This document shows, in pieces, positions 46,155-55,519 of a stretch of DNA of 64,000 nucleotides (position 1 is its first letter; every line of letters begins with the position of its first letter). Made by a program: the position numbers and the translations under genes. The notes under the pieces are model-generated. The model was not told the origin of the DNA and searched no databases. It saw only the letters and a list, made by a program, of their open reading frames with translations. The stretch is from Caldifarciminota bacterium (GTDB lineage: Bacteria > Hydrothermota > Hydrothermia > Hydrothermales > JAJRUZ01), in contig JAJRUZ010000065.1 in NCBI GenBank assembly GCA_024277525.1, forward strand, positions 1 through 64,000, read 5' to 3'.

Positions 46155-47756
46155 ATGCTGTTTCTTTTACTTTTATCTCAAATTATTACATCTTCCTTCG
46201 GTGAAAACAGAGGGACAAGATTCCATATGGGAATTGATATTTCAACTAATAAAAAGAAGGGAATACCTATTTTCTCCCCTTTTAAAGGGAAAATTGTAAG
46301 AGTGAAAGATTCATGGAAAGGATACGGAAGAACAATTTATCTGAAGAATAAAAAGGGATACATATATGCATTTGTTCATTTGAATGACTTCAGGGAGGAC
46401 ATTGAAAAGATTGTTTATTTAAAGAAAAAAGAGAATAAAAAAAATGAAATAAGTTTATTTATCAACATTAAAATAGATTCAGCAGAAATCGTTGCTTTTT
46501 CAGGCAACTCCGGAACAAAGACTCCCCATATACATCTGGAAATACGCAAAGGTTTTGATGAGGTAATAAATCCGCTTTATATTCTGAATGTAAAAGACAC
46601 AATCAGACCTGTAATTAAAAAAATAAAAATATATCCGCTTTTTAATTCAAAACTTTTCGGAAGTTATATCCCCCGAGAATTTAAAAGACCCTTTCCTGAT
46701 ACCGTTTTTATAACATCCGATTTTTGGCTATGGATAAGTGCATTTGACTATCAAAGTAAAAACTCGGATAAAATTGCTGTCTATAAAATAACAATTTCAA
46801 TTTTTGATTCTGTGATTTGCGAATTGAAGTTTGACAGCATTAATTACAAAAATAATTATATTGCACGGGCATTATACACAAAAACTGATAACTTTTTTTC
46901 CACAAGCTATATTCATCCGATTAATATGGAAAATAGTCCATGGAAAGGACATACTTTTATATCTCCGAAAAAGAAAAAATTTCTTTTAAAGATAAAAGCA
47001 TTTGATTTTAAGGGAAATTATGATGAGGTGAAGATATGGGTAAAAAGAGAGACAAAAATCAGAAAAATTAAAAACAAAAGTATTTACTTTGTTCTGGATG
47101 GGATTATTTTTAAAGAAAACGAAAAAGAAAAAAAGATTCTTTTAAAGCCGGGAAACTATGGGAGAATAAAAGATTTTATATATGTCTTTCCTTTGCCTGA
47201 GAAATCTTATAAAGTTAAATTAAAGAATTTTGAAATAAAAATTCCTAAGTATTCCCAATTTTTTCCTTATCCTTTATTTTTTAAAGAAAAATATGACACA
47301 TTATTTATTTATTCTGCAAAGGTTCCGTTAAAAAATCCTTTAAAAATAAAAATTAAGAATAAAAAGAAAGAAGAAATTATTTTAAAATTCAACGAATTTT
47401 CACATAAAGAAGAACTATTTTCTCCTGATACAGTTTTTTACACTTACTCATGGGGAAAGTTTTGGAAGAAGACAGATACGGTGAAGCCTTTTATAAAAGC
47501 AAAAAAGACATATTATATTAACAAAAACAAAAATTTTGAAGTCCGGTTTTATGTAAGTGACAATTACGGAGTAAAGGATATTAATTTTTATATTAATAAT
47601 GAGTGGGAACCGGTGCTTTATAATCCTAATACCTTTGAGGCAAGGGTAAAAGTAATGCGGGAGATTAAAGAAAAAAATTTAAATTTCAAAATAATTGTTC
47701 ATGATTATTCCGATAACATGAAAGAATTTAAAGGCGAAATTATTTGTAAATTTTAG
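46155..47756 (+). CDS. M23-family (LytM) peptidase domain protein
   Basis: 533 aa. Short signal sequence (MLFLLLLSQIITSS), then a LytM domain right at the N-terminus: H24-x3-D28 (FHMGID), YAFVHL (H75) and HIHLE (H125, H127), all zinc/catalytic positions present. The remaining 400 residues are beta-rich domains without a match I recognise. It may cut peptidoglycan crosslinks or act in the periplasm as a secretion or division factor. LytM placed before the other domains, rather than after, is less common. Confidence 0.8.
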   Translation: MLFLLLLSQIITSSFGENRGTRFHMGIDISTNKKKGIPIFSPFKGKIVRVKDSWKGYGRTIYLKNKKGYIYAFVHLNDFREDIEKIVYLKKKENKKNEISLFINIKIDSAEIVAFSGNSGTKTPHIHLEIRKGFDEVINPLYILNVKDTIRPVIKKIKIYPLFNSKLFGSYIPREFKRPFPDTVFITSDFWLWISAFDYQSKNSDKIAVYKITISIFDSVICELKFDSINYKNNYIARALYTKTDNFFSTSYIHPINMENSPWKGHTFISPKKKKFLLKIKAFDFKGNYDEVKIWVKRETKIRKIKNKSIYFVLDGIIFKENEKEKKILLKPGNYGRIKDFIYVFPLPEKSYKVKLKNFEIKIPKYSQFFPYPLFFKEKYDTLFIYSAKVPLKNPLKIKIKNKKKEEIILKFNEFSHKEELFSPDTVFYTYSWGKFWKKTDTVKPFIKAKKTYYINKNKNFEVRFYVSDNYGVKDINFYINNEWEPVLYNPNTFEARVKVMREIKEKNLNFKIIVHDYSDNMKEFKGEIICKF

Positions 47757-47863
47757 AATTTTAACATAAGTTTGATATAATCTCTTAAATCACATTTAGT
47801 CCATGTTTGCCAAATTTTTAAAGACAAATACGGGGTAAGTCGCATAATGCAGTCATATTTTAT

Positions 47864-48493
47864 TTAAGAAAAATCAACTTTTATTGCACTTCTTCTTCCC
47901 GAGATCGCAAAAATATTTTTATCTTTTAAAAACTCAAATAATTCCTTATCTCGACTGGATACAAGAAATGATCTAAATACAGGAGACAGATCCTGTATTT
48001 TTATAAACTCTTCCTCAATACCCACATTAAGCAGTGTATCAACAAAAATTCCGCTTATATCCCAGGTTGAATTTAATTCAGAATAAACAAGAATGAATTT
48101 TGAGTCTTTATATTCACATTTAAGGTCTTTCGGCTGTAATAAAATAATCAGCCATATTGCAAAAACCTTTTGCGTAAATTATATATTCCGAATTTTCATA
48201 TCTGACCGATACCGTATCAAAAGGAAAATCTTTTTTAAGAACAAGAACAAAGGATGTGTCTCCGGGAATATTTCTAAATATATATCCGGCTCAGGATTTA
48301 AATTATTTCTCTCAATATAAAAAGAATCCATTAAAATACCATTGTGATCAAAAATTGCTCCCCTTATTCCGCTGTCTGTTTCAAAGACCATAAAAAATTT
48401 ACTCCCGAAATTTTTTACATAGGGACGAATATCATTTAAAGGAGAATATATTAAAGAAAAACAAAGTATATAATTAAAGGATTTGAACCTCAT
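47864..48493 (-). pseudogene. Decayed hypothetical protein gene with two frameshifts
   Basis: The minus strand reads as one protein of about 210 residues only if the frame shifts near 48286-48289 and back near 48121-48128. Segment 1: FGSKFFMVFETDSGIRGAIF ... LNPEP. Segment 2: GYIFRNIPGDTSFVLVLKKD ... NMADYFITAER. Segment 3: LKCEYKDSKFILVYSELN ... GRRSAIKVDFS then TAA at 47864. The two shifts cancel. I recognise no family. The apparent ATG at 48493 lies inside a T-arm-like hairpin, so the true start is uncertain. Confidence 0.6.
48478..48490 (-). promoter_or_regulatory. T-arm-like hairpin at the 5' end of the decayed gene
   Basis: Minus strand AGG, loop TTCAAAT, CCT, exact TTCRANY loop. By analogy with the other copies the real start would be about 20 nt downstream, but no standard start codon is in frame there. 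Confidence 0.5.
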
Positions 48494-48769
48494 CTTATTT
48501 TTATTATTTTAAAGGCTCTTTTCTTATTTTTCAATCCAACAAAATAAATTTTTTTTATCTCTTAGTTTTTTTATTTTAATTTTATTATTTTTCTTTTCAT
48601 CCATTTCCCTGAGCCTCGGTCTTTAAGGACTTAAATCTAAACTGTCAAAATTATACGATAAAATTAAAAAATCAAGTTCTGAATTTTTTTCTATGAGAAT
48701 TTACTGATAAGGTAGCTCTTCGGTATTCTCAGATAATTTATCTATCCAAAAGAGAAAATTGAAACAGAA
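48494..48769. other. Intergenic region between rodA and the decayed gene
   Basis: 276 bp of A/T-rich sequence. No coding frame seen. The minus strand may contain the terminator of the ribosomal/mre transcript and the promoter of the decayed gene, but I cannot define either. GGACTTAAATCTAA near 48624-48637 looks like a mutated T-arm-like hairpin. Confidence 0.35.
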
Positions 48770-49939
48770 TTAATCACCGATAGCTGTACATAAGGATAAA
48801 AGAAAGGTGTGAATCAGAAAGTTTGTTCCACCGTAAGAAAAAAATGGTAAAGGAATCCCGGTCAAAGGAATTAAACCGATTACACCCCCTATATTTAAAA
48901 AAAAGGAATAAAATATGGAAGAAAAAATACCAAGAACAAAAAAAGAATAAAACCCCCTTAATCCGAAGGAAAGACTCAATATTTCCCTTAAAAGTAAAAA
49001 ATAAAAAAGAAGCAAAAATAAGGAACCTATGAATCCGAATTCTTCTGCAAAAGAAGCAAAAGCAAAATCAGAATGGGCAGCAGGCAAAAAGGCAAGACTT
49101 TTATGTGTACCTTTTAAAAAACCCTTACCTGTTATTCCTCCTGAACCTATCGCAAGTTTACCCTGTAAAAGTTGCCAACCTCCTCCCTTAGGGTCTTTTG
49201 AAGGATTTAAAAAATAAATAATCCTCTTCCTCTGATATTCTTTTAAAACATTGTTGAAAATAAAAGGAACCACAAGACCCGGCATCATTATTGAAAAAGT
49301 TAAAAATAATTTATCGTTCATCACAAATTTCTTACCGAAAATAACAAATAAAAGAGATAATACGGAAAAGATTAAAAATATTAAGAAATTAAAAGAAAAA
49401 AGAAGGGATAAAAAAGCAAAAAAGAAAAGCAATTTAACTTTTATTTCAAAGTCTGAATATAAAAGAAATATCCCGTATAAAAAAATATAAAAGGTTGCAG
49501 AGCCCAAATCAGGCTCAATTAGTATTAAAATGAAAGGCAAAAGGTGCAGGATAAAAAAATAAAATGACTTTATATACCCGCCTCTTTTACTTCCTGCCCA
49601 CAGAATTGAAAAGAAATATATTAACAATGGTTTTACAGCATCCGAAACCTGAAAGGAAAAATTAAATACATGAAACCACCTTTTTACTCCTTGTTCTTTT
49701 ATTAAAACAAGCAAAAGCATTAAAATCCCGATTATATAAAAAAGATAACTCAATTCCTTCCATTCCGGTATTTTAACTCTGTGAAAAATTAAAAATATTA
49801 TTAAAGCAAGCAAGAATGCGGTTAAATGTTTATAAAATAAATTAATTCCCAAAGATTTAGAAACCGAATAAATATTTAAAAGTCCTGCAAATGAAATTAA
49901 AAGATATAATGCAAAAATTCTATATTTCCTTTTTTTCAT
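48770..49939 (-). CDS. rodA: Elongation SEDS glycosyltransferase RodA
   Basis: 389 aa polytopic SEDS protein. GVKRWFHVFNFSFQVSDAVKPLLI (about 95-118) is a variant of the conserved SEDS extracellular loop motif (SEDS proteins normally have QPSE; here QVSD). EPDLGSA and the late TGIPLPFFSYGGTNF are typical. It pairs with the PBP2 gene directly upstream (20-nt overlap) for lateral wall synthesis. Last gene of the mre cluster. Confidence 0.92.
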   Translation of the reverse strand: MKKRKYRIFALYLLISFAGLLNIYSVSKSLGINLFYKHLTAFLLALIIFLIFHRVKIPEWKELSYLFYIIGILMLLLVLIKEQGVKRWFHVFNFSFQVSDAVKPLLIYFFSILWAGSKRGGYIKSFYFFILHLLPFILILIEPDLGSATFYIFLYGIFLLYSDFEIKVKLLFFFAFLSLLFSFNFLIFLIFSVLSLLFVIFGKKFVMNDKLFLTFSIMMPGLVVPFIFNNVLKEYQRKRIIYFLNPSKDPKGGGWQLLQGKLAIGSGGITGKGFLKGTHKSLAFLPAAHSDFAFASFAEEFGFIGSLFLLLFYFLLLREILSLSFGLRGFYSFFVLGIFSSIFYSFFLNIGGVIGLIPLTGIPLPFFSYGGTNFLIHTFLLSLCTAIGD

Positions 49940-51524
49940 TTTTAATTATCCAGTTTATTATTTTTCCTGCAAGAGGAGCAGCAATTTCTCCTCCCATTCC
50001 GCTGTTTTCAACAATCAGAACAAGGACATATTCCGGATCTTCATAAGGGAAAAAACAGGCAAAAAGAGCATGATCCTCTCCTTTCGGATTCTGGGCGGTA
50101 CCCGTTTTACCGCCTATACTTAAGTTCTTCACACCGGCTAATCTTCCGGTCCCTTTTTCGCCTTGCACTACCCTGAAAAGTGCCTTTTTCAAAATCTCCA
50201 CATTTTCTTTTTTAAAAGGCAATTCAAATTCTCCGCTTTCTTTCTCTTTTAAGATATGAGGTATCTTACATTTACCCGATAATGAAATTGCTCCGAAAAG
50301 AAGGGCTAACTCAACAGGAGTCATCAAAATTTCACCCTGACCTATTCCGAGATTCAAAACATTGCCTTCACCATATCCGTATTTTCCGTATTTTTTTTCG
50401 TAAAATTCTAAAGTCGGATAAAAACCTTTTTTTTCACCCGGCAAATCTATACCGGTTTTATCAAAGATATTCAGTTTTTTTAAAAATTCAAGATATCTTT
50501 TTAATCCTATTCTTTTTGAAATTTCATAAAAATAAACATCACAGGAAACTTCAACAGCTTTAAAGAAATTAACCCTACCGTGTCCCTCTTTTTTCCAGTC
50601 CTTAAATACTCTGTTTCCGAATTTATATTCTCCCTGACAGGATATAAACTCATTTGTGTCTATTACACCGAGTTCGAGACCTATCAAAGCGGTTATGACT
50701 TTAAATATACTTCCGGGCGGATATAAGCCCTGTGTAGCCCTGTTCAAAAGCGGATTTAAAGTGTCTTTCAGAATTTTGTTAAATTCCTCTTTTTCTCTTA
50801 TCCCTGTTAACAAATTTAAATCAAAGGAGGGTTTTGAATACAAGGCAACAACTTCTCCTGTCTTTGGTTTAAATACAACACATGCTCCTTTTTGATAAGG
50901 GGAAAAAATTGAATCAATAAATAAACCTAAAGCAAAATCAAGAGCAAGGGTTATGTCTTTTCCGTCTATCGGCTCAATAGGAGGTCTTGTTTCTTTATTA
51001 TATATTTTGCCTTTTGCATCAATTAAAAGAAATTTATATCCGTCTTTACCCTTTAATATGTTATCATAAAACTTTTCAATCCCTGATTTTCCTATTCTCT
51101 CAAGAGGGTCAAGACCTTTTTCAATCTCATTTTTTGAAGGAAGACCCGTGAATCCTATCGTTTGAGCATATATGTGTTTGTAAGGATAAAATCTGTAAGG
51201 AAAGACACGGACATTGAAAATTTTCGAAGAATCCGGGTCTTCAAGGAATCTCACAACATTCTCGAACGGAACATCCTCAAGATAAACTTTACCGTTTTTC
51301 AACAATCTGAATCCTGTCCTCCAGAAAGCAACTACTTTTCCCTTTCTGTCTAATATCCTTCCCCTTTTTGAAGGAATTCTCATTTTCTTTGTCCTTATCA
51401 TTATCGACTTTTCTTCATAAAACTCCCCCTTTAAAACCTGCATTTCAAAAATTTTTAAAATAAATGTAAAGGTTAAGAAATAGAAAATGAATTTTATAAA
51501 ATTCTTTGAAAGAATTTTTTCCAT
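49920..51524 (-). CDS. mrdA: Elongation transpeptidase PBP2
   Basis: 534 aa class B penicillin-binding protein: membrane helix (about 10-25), pedestal domain starting KRGRILDRKGKVVAF, then transpeptidase motifs SIFK (272-275), SCD in the SxN position (327-329) and KTG (GGKTGTAQNPKG). SxD in place of SxN is usual for the PBP2/MrdA branch. Forms the rod complex with RodA. Overlaps mreD by 31 nt. Confidence 0.93.
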   Translation of the reverse strand: MEKILSKNFIKFIFYFLTFTFILKIFEMQVLKGEFYEEKSIMIRTKKMRIPSKRGRILDRKGKVVAFWRTGFRLLKNGKVYLEDVPFENVVRFLEDPDSSKIFNVRVFPYRFYPYKHIYAQTIGFTGLPSKNEIEKGLDPLERIGKSGIEKFYDNILKGKDGYKFLLIDAKGKIYNKETRPPIEPIDGKDITLALDFALGLFIDSIFSPYQKGACVVFKPKTGEVVALYSKPSFDLNLLTGIREKEEFNKILKDTLNPLLNRATQGLYPPGSIFKVITALIGLELGVIDTNEFISCQGEYKFGNRVFKDWKKEGHGRVNFFKAVEVSCDVYFYEISKRIGLKRYLEFLKKLNIFDKTGIDLPGEKKGFYPTLEFYEKKYGKYGYGEGNVLNLGIGQGEILMTPVELALLFGAISLSGKCKIPHILKEKESGEFELPFKKENVEILKKALFRVVQGEKGTGRLAGVKNLSIGGKTGTAQNPKGEDHALFACFFPYEDPEYVLVLIVENSGMGGEIAAPLAGKIINWIIKNEKKEI

Positions 51525-51895
51525 GGTATAATATCAATTATAAAAAAAATTAAGAAAGAAAAAAGAAAAACAATAAAATTTCTTTGAATTAGAAGAGGAA
51601 TGAATAAGAAAAGGTCCCGAAAGAATTTAATGAAAATTAAAGAAAAGTTTATCCTGCTTTTTAAGTAAAAATAGACCCAATAAATGAAAAGGTATAAAAA
51701 AGTCAAAGGTAATTTATAAAAATAATCATTAAAGATACCGAAGACAAAAAGGTATAAAAAATTTGAAATTTTAACATCGTTTAAAATTAATAAAAATATA
51801 ATAATCAGAGGAACATCTATTACAAGATTCGGAAAAAATATCCTTATAACAGGAAGGATAAAAAAGGTATTTATTAAAAAAATTATGAATTTCAT
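51494..51895 (-). CDS. mreD: MreD-like rod-shape membrane protein
   Basis: 133 aa, about four or five hydrophobic helices. Sequence similarity is weak, as is normal for MreD; the assignment rests on topology, size and position between mreC and mrdA. Its start overlaps the mreC stop (4 nt). Confidence 0.75.
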   Translation of the reverse strand: MKFIIFLINTFFILPVIRIFFPNLVIDVPLIIIFLLILNDVKISNFLYLFVFGIFNDYFYKLPLTFLYLFIYWVYFYLKSRINFSLIFIKFFRDLFLFIPLLIQRNFIVFLFSFLIFFIIDIIPWKKFFQRIL

Positions 51896-52557
51896 TCAGG
51901 CACCGGAGGAACCGAGAAATAGAATGTGTATTCGGAGGGTCTCCATAAAGGAGTGACATAAACGGTATAAAATATATCTCCTTTCTTTTTATAAAAAGTA
52001 TCTACAACAAAAGCGGGAATTCCCTTTGGGAAATTTTCTGTAAGTCCTGAAGTAAAAAGTGTGTCTCCCTTTTTAATTTTCGCCCATGAGGGATAGAAGT
52101 AAATCTCTCCTTTCAAATCTCCTGTTCCTTGATAAAGGGATAATACTTTATTTTTGGAGATAAGGGAGCATTTAAAATCCGGACTGAAGATTGTTCTTAC
52201 TCTCAAAATATTTCCTGTTTTTTCTATGATCTTACCCACGAGTGCTCCTTTTGAGACAACTACATCCCCTTTTTCCCCTTCTCCTTTCAGAATAATTAAT
52301 TCCGGACAGGGAAAATTACTGTAATAAACCGGATATAAGACATATAGGGGAATTTTTTCTTTTAAATAAAAAAAACTCTTTATTTTTTCTTCTGTTCTTT
52401 TTCTGAAATAAAAAAAAGAATTTATTTCTTCATACAAATAGTAATAAGGATAAAAAATATAAGCATCTATAAGTTTATTGAAATTTCTGTGAACTTTATT
52501 GTTAAAAAGAAAAAGAGAAATTAGAATAAGTATAAACGGAGAGTGATTTTTAATCAA
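51892..52557 (-). CDS. mreC: Rod shape-determining protein MreC
   Basis: 221 aa, shorter than typical MreC (about 270-300). N-terminal membrane helix (about 7-20), a shortened coiled stretch, then beta-barrel domains with ILKGEGEKGDVVVSKGALVGKI and the diagnostic KKGDTLFTSGLTENFPKGIPAFVV. Periplasmic scaffold for PBP2. Overlaps mreB by 8 nt. Confidence 0.9.
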   Translation of the reverse strand: MIKNHSPFILILISLFLFNNKVHRNFNKLIDAYIFYPYYYLYEEINSFFYFRKRTEEKIKSFFYLKEKIPLYVLYPVYYSNFPCPELIILKGEGEKGDVVVSKGALVGKIIEKTGNILRVRTIFSPDFKCSLISKNKVLSLYQGTGDLKGEIYFYPSWAKIKKGDTLFTSGLTENFPKGIPAFVVDTFYKKKGDIFYTVYVTPLWRPSEYTFYFSVPPVPE

Positions 52558-53605
52558 AAGTTTTCTTTCTCTCTCTCAATAAAACTTTTTCATAGTTTTC
52601 GATATTATCAAGGATTTTTCCTGCACCCCTTGCGACACATGTTCTCGGATCCTCTGCAATTCTCACAGGAAGACCTGTTGCTTCTTGAATGAGAATATCA
52701 AGATTTTTCAATAAAGCACCACCACCTGTTAGATATATACCTCTATCAATTATATCGGAAGAGAGTTCAGGAGGGGTTTTATCAAGTGCCTTCCTTGTAG
52801 CATCTAAGATTTGGGATAGAGGTTCGCGTAATGCGTCTCTTACTTCATTTGAAGTAATTTTTAATGTCCTGGGAACACCTCTTACCATATCCCTCCCCCT
52901 TATCTCCATTTCTTTTTCTTCACCTATTGCAACGCAATTTCCGATTTCAATTTTTATCCTTTCCGCAGTTTGCATTCCGATTAAAACATTATATTTCCTT
53001 TTTACATACTCAACGATTGCTTCATCCATCTCATCTCCTGCTGTCCTTATTGATATATTGGAGACAATTCCGTTTAAAGCAATAACTGCAATTTCCGTTG
53101 TACCACCTCCTATGTCAATTACCATATTTCCAATTGGCTCGGAGATAGGAAGTCCTATTCCCACCGCAGCAGCAATAGGTTCGGAAACAAGATGAACTTC
53201 CCTTGCACCCGCCTGAATAGCAGAGTCTTTGACTGCCCTCATCTCAACCTCGGTTATTCCGGATGGAACACATATTAATACCTTTGGATGTAAAAATAAT
53301 GTTTTTTTTGTTACTTTTGTTAAGAAATAATGTAACATCTCCTGAACAAGAGCAAAATCAGCAATGACCCCGTCTTTCATGGGTCTTCTTGCCAGAATTT
53401 CGGAGGGTGTTTTCCCGAGCATTTTCTTCGCCTCATCACCCACTGCTATTACTTTGCCCGTTTCTTTATCTATTGCAACAACAGACGGTTCATCAAGAAC
53501 GATTCCCCTTTCTTTGAGGTATACAAGAGTTGTTGCTGTTCCCAAATCAACTGCTACTTCGTTTCCCAGAAAAAAGTTAAAAAATTTAAAAAAATTAAAT
53601 TTCAC
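52550..53605 (-). CDS. mreB: Actin-like rod shape protein MreB
   Basis: 351 aa. N-terminal amphipathic stretch (FFKFFNFFLG), phosphate-1 VDLGTATTLVY (about 20-30), RPMKDGVIADF, IDIGGGTTEIAV (phosphate-2) and LTGGGALLKNLD. Directs lateral wall growth. Starts only 5 nt after the rpmC stop, so it seems cotranscribed with the ribosomal genes. Confidence 0.96.
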   Translation of the reverse strand: MKFNFFKFFNFFLGNEVAVDLGTATTLVYLKERGIVLDEPSVVAIDKETGKVIAVGDEAKKMLGKTPSEILARRPMKDGVIADFALVQEMLHYFLTKVTKKTLFLHPKVLICVPSGITEVEMRAVKDSAIQAGAREVHLVSEPIAAAVGIGLPISEPIGNMVIDIGGGTTEIAVIALNGIVSNISIRTAGDEMDEAIVEYVKRKYNVLIGMQTAERIKIEIGNCVAIGEEKEMEIRGRDMVRGVPRTLKITSNEVRDALREPLSQILDATRKALDKTPPELSSDIIDRGIYLTGGGALLKNLDILIQEATGLPVRIAEDPRTCVARGAGKILDNIENYEKVLLRERKKTFD

Positions 53606-53610
53606 AATTT

Positions 53611-53808
53611 CTAATAATTTTTTCCGAATTTTTCTCTTAAAATTGTTTTCACCCTTGCAATGTCCCTTTTAACTTTTCTTATTTCCATTGGGTTTTCAAG
53701 ACTACCCAGAACCTTCTTTGTTCTTAACTCAAAAAGTTTTTCTTTTAATTCTTTTAATATTCTTAAAAGTTCTTCTTGGTCGAGCTCTCTGAGTTCGGAT
53801 GCTTTCAT
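53611..53808 (-). CDS. rpmC: Ribosomal protein L29
   Basis: 65 aa; [20 protein letters not shown] and the central LFELRTKK, then [17 protein letters not shown], match L29 throughout. Binds 23S rRNA near the peptide exit. Overlaps rplP by 4 nt. In most bacteria rpsQ follows; here mreB does. Confidence 0.95.
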   Translation of the reverse strand: MKASELRELDQEELLRILKELKEKLFELRTKKVLGSLENPMEIRKVKRDIARVKTILREKFGKNY

Positions 53809-54224
53809 ACACCTCCCTCCTTATAACTTACAAATCTTGTCTTTATAGGCAATTTATGGGAAGCAAGACGGAATGCCTCTCTGGCATCCTCTTCAGATAC
53901 ACCCGCAAGTTCAAACATAATTCTTCCCCTTTTAACAACAGCAACATAGTGGTCCACATTTCCCTTACCCTTTCCCATTCTTGTTTCCGCAGGTTTCTTT
54001 GTTACCGGTTTATCAGGAAAAATCCTTATCCATAATTTACCACCCTTTTTAAGATACCTTCCTATTGCAAGTCTAACCGCTTCAATCTGATTTGCAGTAA
54101 TCCAGGCGGATTCAAGGGCTTTTAGTCCATACTCTCCGAAAGCAAGATGTGAACCTGCCAGTGCTTTACCTTTTCTTCTCCCCCTGTGTTGTTTTCTGAA
54201 TTTCATTCTCTTTGGTTGAAGCAT
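53805..54224 (-). CDS. rplP: Ribosomal protein L16
   Basis: 139 aa, starts [19 protein letters not shown], with [22 protein letters not shown] and [23 protein letters not shown]. Binds near the A site of the 50S subunit. Two bases separate it from rpsC. Confidence 0.97.
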   Translation of the reverse strand: MLQPKRMKFRKQHRGRRKGKALAGSHLAFGEYGLKALESAWITANQIEAVRLAIGRYLKKGGKLWIRIFPDKPVTKKPAETRMGKGKGNVDHYVAVVKRGRIMFELAGVSEEDAREAFRLASHKLPIKTRFVSYKEGGV

Positions 54225-54226
54225 GA

Positions 54227-54883
54227 TTAAACCTCCTCTTCAGCCGGTTTTTCAAGGAACTCTCCTTTATAAATCCATACCTTAACTCCTATGGTTCCGT
54301 ATCTTGTAAAAGCAGTAGCAAATCCGTAATCAATATCCGCCCTTATGGTTTGAAGGGGAACCCTTCCCTGCATGTAGCCTTCTTTTCTTGCAATTTCTGC
54401 TCCTGCGAGACGCCCTTTACACTGGACCTTTATTCCTTTTGCTCCCATTCTCATCGCTTGTGAAACAGCCCTTTTCATGGCTCTTCTGTGAGAAACCTGT
54501 TGTTCAATCCTCCTTGCAATTGCACTTGCTACCAATTGTGCATCAAGTTCCGGCACCCTTATCTCTTGAACATGGATTGTTATATTTTCATTATTTAAGA
54601 GTTTTGCGAGTTCCTTTTTTACAAGTTCAATCTCTTTCCCTTTCTGTCCTATCACCATACCCGGAGAAGCAGTATGAATGGTAACGGTTATCTGTTCACC
54701 TGCCCTGTCAATAACTATATCAGAAACCCTGGCATCCCTGTATCTGGCATAGAGATATTCCCTTATTTTTAAATCCTCATGTAAATACTTAACATACTCC
54801 CCTTTCCTGTCCGCAAACCAGTGTGCTTTCCAATCTTTATATACACCGAGTCTGAAACCGTAAGGATGAACCTTCTGTCCCAT
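54227..54883 (-). CDS. rpsC: Ribosomal protein S3
   Basis: 218 aa. [13 protein letters not shown] start, KH domain ([16 protein letters not shown]), and [12 protein letters not shown] with [30 protein letters not shown]. Part of the mRNA entry channel. Overlaps rplV by one base. Confidence 0.97.
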   Translation of the reverse strand: MGQKVHPYGFRLGVYKDWKAHWFADRKGEYVKYLHEDLKIREYLYARYRDARVSDIVIDRAGEQITVTIHTASPGMVIGQKGKEIELVKKELAKLLNNENITIHVQEIRVPELDAQLVASAIARRIEQQVSHRRAMKRAVSQAMRMGAKGIKVQCKGRLAGAEIARKEGYMQGRVPLQTIRADIDYGFATAFTRYGTIGVKVWIYKGEFLEKPAEEEV

Positions 54884-55233
54884 TATTTTACCTCCTCAAC
54901 AATAACTGTAAAATGGGCTGTATGCCTTTTAATAATTGCCGGAATTCCCCTGAAACCCGGTCTTAAGATTCTCCAATAGGGTCCTCTGTCAACTTTACAA
55001 ACTTTTATTCTTAACCTTTCATAATCAATATCCTCAAATTTAATCCCGTTTTTTACAGCCCAAGAATTGCATGCGGATTTTATCACCTTATACAAAAGTT
55101 TTGCGGGTTTCTGAGGGAGAAAATAAAGCATATCAAGTGCTTCTTTGGCATTTTTCCCTCTTACCAGGTCACATACCCTTTTTGCTTTTTTAACCGATGT
55201 TCTTAAATATTTAATTTTTGCAACTCCTTCCAT
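54883..55233 (-). CDS. rplV: Ribosomal protein L22
   Basis: 116 aa. Core features KIKYLRTSVKKAKRVCDLVRGK and KVDRGPYWRILRPGFRG, then IIKRHTAHFTVIVEE. The usual RGRAxR-type loop is altered (WRILRPGFRGIPAIIKR). It lines the exit tunnel. Overlaps rpsS by one base. Confidence 0.94.
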   Translation of the reverse strand: MEGVAKIKYLRTSVKKAKRVCDLVRGKNAKEALDMLYFLPQKPAKLLYKVIKSACNSWAVKNGIKFEDIDYERLRIKVCKVDRGPYWRILRPGFRGIPAIIKRHTAHFTVIVEEVK

Positions 55234-55517
55234 TATTTTTTCATTCCCTCCTTTGCTTTTTGTCCCTTATGTCCTCTGAAGGTTCTTGTGGGAGCAAATT
55301 CGCCGAGTTTATGCCCTACCATAAGTTCTGTTATATATACAGGTATAAACTTTTTACCGTTATGCACAGCTATTGTTAAACCGACCATTTCAGGAATTAT
55401 TGTACTTCTCCTTGAATATGTTTTTATAGGGGTTTTATCATCTGTTTGTTTTGCTTTTAAAACCCTTTTCAATAATTTCGGGTCAACATAAACACCTTTC
55501 TTTTTTGACCTGGGCAT
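55233..55517 (-). CDS. rpsS: Ribosomal protein S19
   Basis: 94 aa. [12 protein letters not shown] start, [46 protein letters not shown]. Binds S13 and the 16S head. Complete. Confidence 0.97.
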   Translation of the reverse strand: MPRSKKKGVYVDPKLLKRVLKAKQTDDKTPIKTYSRRSTIIPEMVGLTIAVHNGKKFIPVYITELMVGHKLGEFAPTRTFRGHKGQKAKEGMKK

Positions 55518-55519
55518 GT

